A stretch of DNA of 34,670 nt, taken from NCBI GenBank assembly GCA_019747705.1, contig JAIEQM010000072.1:1-34670 (forward strand), given 5' to 3'. A program made the translations under genes and the position numbers. Source of the DNA: Chitinophagaceae bacterium. Its GTDB lineage: Bacteria > Bacteroidota > Bacteroidia > Chitinophagales > Chitinophagaceae. The notes below the pieces were generated by a model. That model was given only the letters and a program-made list of their open reading frames with translations. It searched no databases and was not told the origin of the DNA. Below are positions 32,662 through 34,670 of this stretch, piece after piece. The stretch's first letter is position 1, and every line of letters begins with the position of its first letter.

Positions 32662-33729
32662 ATGCAACAGCTTTTACCCATAACGAAAGAACTTGAAACT
32701 GTACAGGTTTTAAAAAAACTGGCTCAAACTCACAGGGCGCTGGCAGAACTGAAAGGCCTCGTTACCAGCATACCTAACGAAAATATCTTAATTGAAACGC
32801 TTACGCTAAGAGAAGCGAAAGAAAGCAGTGCCATTGAAAACATCATCAGCACAATGGATGAAGTGTATCAGGGTAATTTACTGGATAACCAGTTTAGTTC
32901 ACCCAATACAAAAGAAGTGCATCAATATGCTGCGGCATTAAAAAAGGGATTTGCGTTGGTTAAAAAAAATGGATTATTAACCAACAATATTATTTTACAG
33001 ATACAGGAAACACTTGAAGAAAATAATGCAGGCTTCAGAAAGCTGCCCGGAACAAAACTGCTGAATGATAAAACAGGAGCAGTTATTTATACGCCGCCAC
33101 AGGAGTATGAAACAATAATCAATTTAATGCAGAACCTTGAGCAGTATATAAATAACGATGAACCGGATCGTTCAGACCCTCTTATAAAAATGGCAGTTAT
33201 TCATCATCAGTTTGAAAGTATCCATCCTTTTTATGATGGCAATGGAAGAACAGGAAGGATTATTAATATACTTTACCTGGTACAGAAGGGGTTATTAAAC
33301 CTCCCGATACTTTATTTAAGTAATTACATCATAAAAAATAAAACAGCATATTACAAATTGTTACAGGAAGTCAGGGAAAAAGAAAACTGGGAGGATTGGG
33401 TGATGTATATGCTAACCGGCGTGGAAGAAACTGCCACGCAAAGTATTATTCTCATTACCGGTATAAAAAACCTGATGCAACAATATAAAGTTTCAATAAG
33501 GACCCACTTACCGAAACTGTACAGCCAGGATTTAATTAATAACCTGTTTAAGTACCCCTATACAAAAATTGAGTTTATAGAACGGGATTTGCAGGTGAGC
33601 CGTAAAACAGCGGTTCGTTACCTGGAGCAGTTACAGGGTTTGGGTGTGGTTAAAAAAAGAAAAGTAGGAAGAAACAATTTTTATGTGAATGAAGAGCTGT
33701 ATAAATTGCTTTCTTTAAACGCTTTTTAA
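32662..33729 (+). CDS. Fic-domain protein with N-terminal inhibitory helix and C-terminal winged helix
   Basis: The 355-residue protein has a Fic_N region with an S-x3-E-N inhibitory motif (S55, E59, N60), a Fic core with HPFYDGNGRTGR (188-199), and a C-terminal DNA-binding winged helix (LFKYPYTKIEFIERDLQVSRKTAVRYLEQLQGLGVVKKRKVGRNNFY). Fic enzymes transfer AMP or other phosphate-containing groups to protein hydroxyls. The N-terminal motif places it in the class with autoinhibition in the same chain. The target is unknown. The winged helix and the operator array at 32572-32642 suggest autoregulation. The gene lies between paaZ and the crotonase gene and has its own regulatory region. Confidence 0.9.
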   Translation: MQQLLPITKELETVQVLKKLAQTHRALAELKGLVTSIPNENILIETLTLREAKESSAIENIISTMDEVYQGNLLDNQFSSPNTKEVHQYAAALKKGFALVKKNGLLTNNIILQIQETLEENNAGFRKLPGTKLLNDKTGAVIYTPPQEYETIINLMQNLEQYINNDEPDRSDPLIKMAVIHHQFESIHPFYDGNGRTGRIINILYLVQKGLLNLPILYLSNYIIKNKTAYYKLLQEVREKENWEDWVMYMLTGVEETATQSIILITGIKNLMQQYKVSIRTHLPKLYSQDLINNLFKYPYTKIEFIERDLQVSRKTAVRYLEQLQGLGVVKKRKVGRNNFYVNEELYKLLSLNAF

Positions 33730-33805
33730 AAGAATGTTTAATGGATAATATCTTCAAAACAGCAGCTCCTGAGAAATCAAAACTATCTTTACAAAAACGA
33801 TTGGT

Positions 33806-34570
33806 ATGGCAGATGCATATATAAAATCAGAAACCCACCAGGGTATTACCACTATAGAATTCTTTCATCCGCAAAGCAATTCATTACCTGCAAAATCATT
33901 AACAGAACTGGCAAGCGCCATTACACATGCGGGAACTGATCCCAATACTATTGTTATTATCCTCCGCTCAGCAGGTGAAAAAACATTTTGTGCCGGCGCC
34001 AGTTTTGATGAGCTGGTGGCTATTCAAAATGAAGCGGAAGGTTTGCAATTCTTCAGCGGTTTTGCCAAAGTAATCAATGTCATGCGCAAGTGCCCTAAGT
34101 TTATTATTGGAAGAATTCAGGGCAAATGTGTGGGCGGTGGCGTGGGTATTGCAGCATCGGTTGATTATGCCATTGCAACCAATAAAGCAGAAGTAAAGCT
34201 GAGTGAACTGGCAGTGGGTATTGGTCCGTTTGTAGTGGGCCCGGCAGTGGAACGCAAGGTTGGCACTGCTGCCTTCAGTGCTTTGTCTATTGATGCATCA
34301 TCTTTCCGCAATGCAGAATGGGCCAAACGGAAAGGGTTGTTTGCTGAAGTACATGACTCTATTGAAAACATGGATGAATCTGTTACCAAACTCTCTGAAA
34401 CACTTTCGCATTCCTCACCGGAAGCCATGAGTGAAATGAAAAAAATATTCTGGAAAGGAACCGATCACTGGGATGATCTGTTGATTGAACGTGCAAAAAT
34501 CAGCGGACGATTGGTGCTGAGTGCGTTTACGAAGAATGCAATTGCAAAATTCAAGGCTAAGAGTAGCTAG
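33806..34570 (+). CDS. enoyl-CoA hydratase/isomerase family protein
   Basis: The 254-residue crotonase-fold protein has the oxyanion-hole segments TFCAGASFDEL (about 60-72) and GKCVGGGVGIAASVDYAIA (about 107-124). KLSELAVGIGPFVVGPAVERKVG holds one Glu equivalent to E144 of crotonase. The second catalytic Glu (E164 in rat crotonase, in KSLAMEM) is replaced here (VGTAAFSALSIDA), so it may be an isomerase or another crotonase reaction. The C-terminal helices are shorter than in PaaB/PaaG. It lies near paaZ and may serve acyl-CoA catabolism. A possible -7 (TATCTTTAC) precedes it. Confidence 0.85.
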   Translation: MADAYIKSETHQGITTIEFFHPQSNSLPAKSLTELASAITHAGTDPNTIVIILRSAGEKTFCAGASFDELVAIQNEAEGLQFFSGFAKVINVMRKCPKFIIGRIQGKCVGGGVGIAASVDYAIATNKAEVKLSELAVGIGPFVVGPAVERKVGTAAFSALSIDASSFRNAEWAKRKGLFAEVHDSIENMDESVTKLSETLSHSSPEAMSEMKKIFWKGTDHWDDLLIERAKISGRLVLSAFTKNAIAKFKAKSS

Positions 34571-34608
34571 GAGGAAAAAGAGATGAAAGAGAATTTTGAG
34601 ACTGTATA

Positions 34609-34649
34609 GCAGATTGTGTAAACACAATTTTAGAGTCTGCATCTTTTTT
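34609..34649 (+). terminator. terminator-like hairpin after the crotonase gene
   Basis: GCAGA and ATTGTG (34609-34618) pair with CACAAT and TCTGC (34623-34640, interrupted by an internal bulge) around a TAAA loop, then a T-run (34643-34649). It follows the gene end by about 40 nt. Confidence 0.6.
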
Positions 34650-34670
34650 GAAAGATAGTTAAATATTGAT

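Overview
The window looks like a chromosomal segment of a member of the Bacteroidota, probably family Chitinophagaceae or a close relative. The signs are: several promoters with the Bacteroidota-type -7 box (TACCTTTGC before ileS, the isocitrate dehydrogenase gene and paaZ); few Shine-Dalgarno sequences; two TonB-dependent receptors, one paired with a HmuY-like lipoprotein; an IleRS with GIHH in place of HIGH; a DksA-like protein with a degenerate zinc finger; and the order birA <> rsfS-ftsH-lutC. The family-level placement is inference. No rRNA, tRNA, CRISPR array or transposase is visible.

Layout. 1-2.3 kb is an AT-rich accessory block. It holds a possible RNA pseudoknot, a small cysteine-rich secreted protein, a carboxypeptidase-regulatory-domain protein, a DUF1573 protein, and a toxin-antitoxin locus with an intact antitoxin and a broken toxin. 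2.4-8.1 kb carries outer-membrane uptake genes: a FecA-like receptor, a Uma2-family gene, then a HmuR-like receptor and HmuY-like lipoprotein in one operon closed by a strong terminator. 8.2-9.1 kb has a PepSY-like periplasmic protein and a repeat-filled intergenic stretch. 9.1-14.1 kb has ileS, a DksA-like protein with a histone-H1-like tail, and a MerR regulator. 14.1-19.4 kb is a minus-strand series: GNAT acetyltransferase, frameshifted DHCW cupin, MscS channel, a propeller-like secreted protein, LpxH, a hicB with a broken hicA, a gamma-glutamylcyclotransferase and LutC. 19.4-22.8 kb is ftsH and rsfS, divergent from birA. 23-24.4 kb is NADP-type isocitrate dehydrogenase. 24.4-29.4 kb holds an unexplained stretch with an orphan terminator, two paralogous lipoproteins with a C-X4-C-H motif, a BCP peroxiredoxin with a lysine-rich tail, an M23 peptidase and an HtrA-like protease without a signal peptide. 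29.5-34.6 kb has a DUF1569/DinB-like gene, a frameshifted small secreted protein, paaZ, a Fic protein behind a repeated inverted-repeat operator, and an enoyl-CoA hydratase/isomerase family gene.

How the genes work together. The most coherent units are heme or metal uptake (HmuR-HmuY), protein quality control and ribosome silencing (FtsH, RsfS), and phenylacetate or acyl-CoA catabolism (PaaZ plus the crotonase-family protein). The most notable pattern is gene decay. Two toxin-antitoxin loci keep the antitoxin but have lost the toxin, and two other small genes are frameshifted. All three frameshifts fit the loss of one base, so assembly error must be excluded before biology is inferred. The best candidates for something undescribed are the pseudoknot ahead of the Cys-rich protein gene, the operator array before fic, the histone-like tails on two unrelated proteins, and the transcript implied by the orphan terminator near 24.8 kb.
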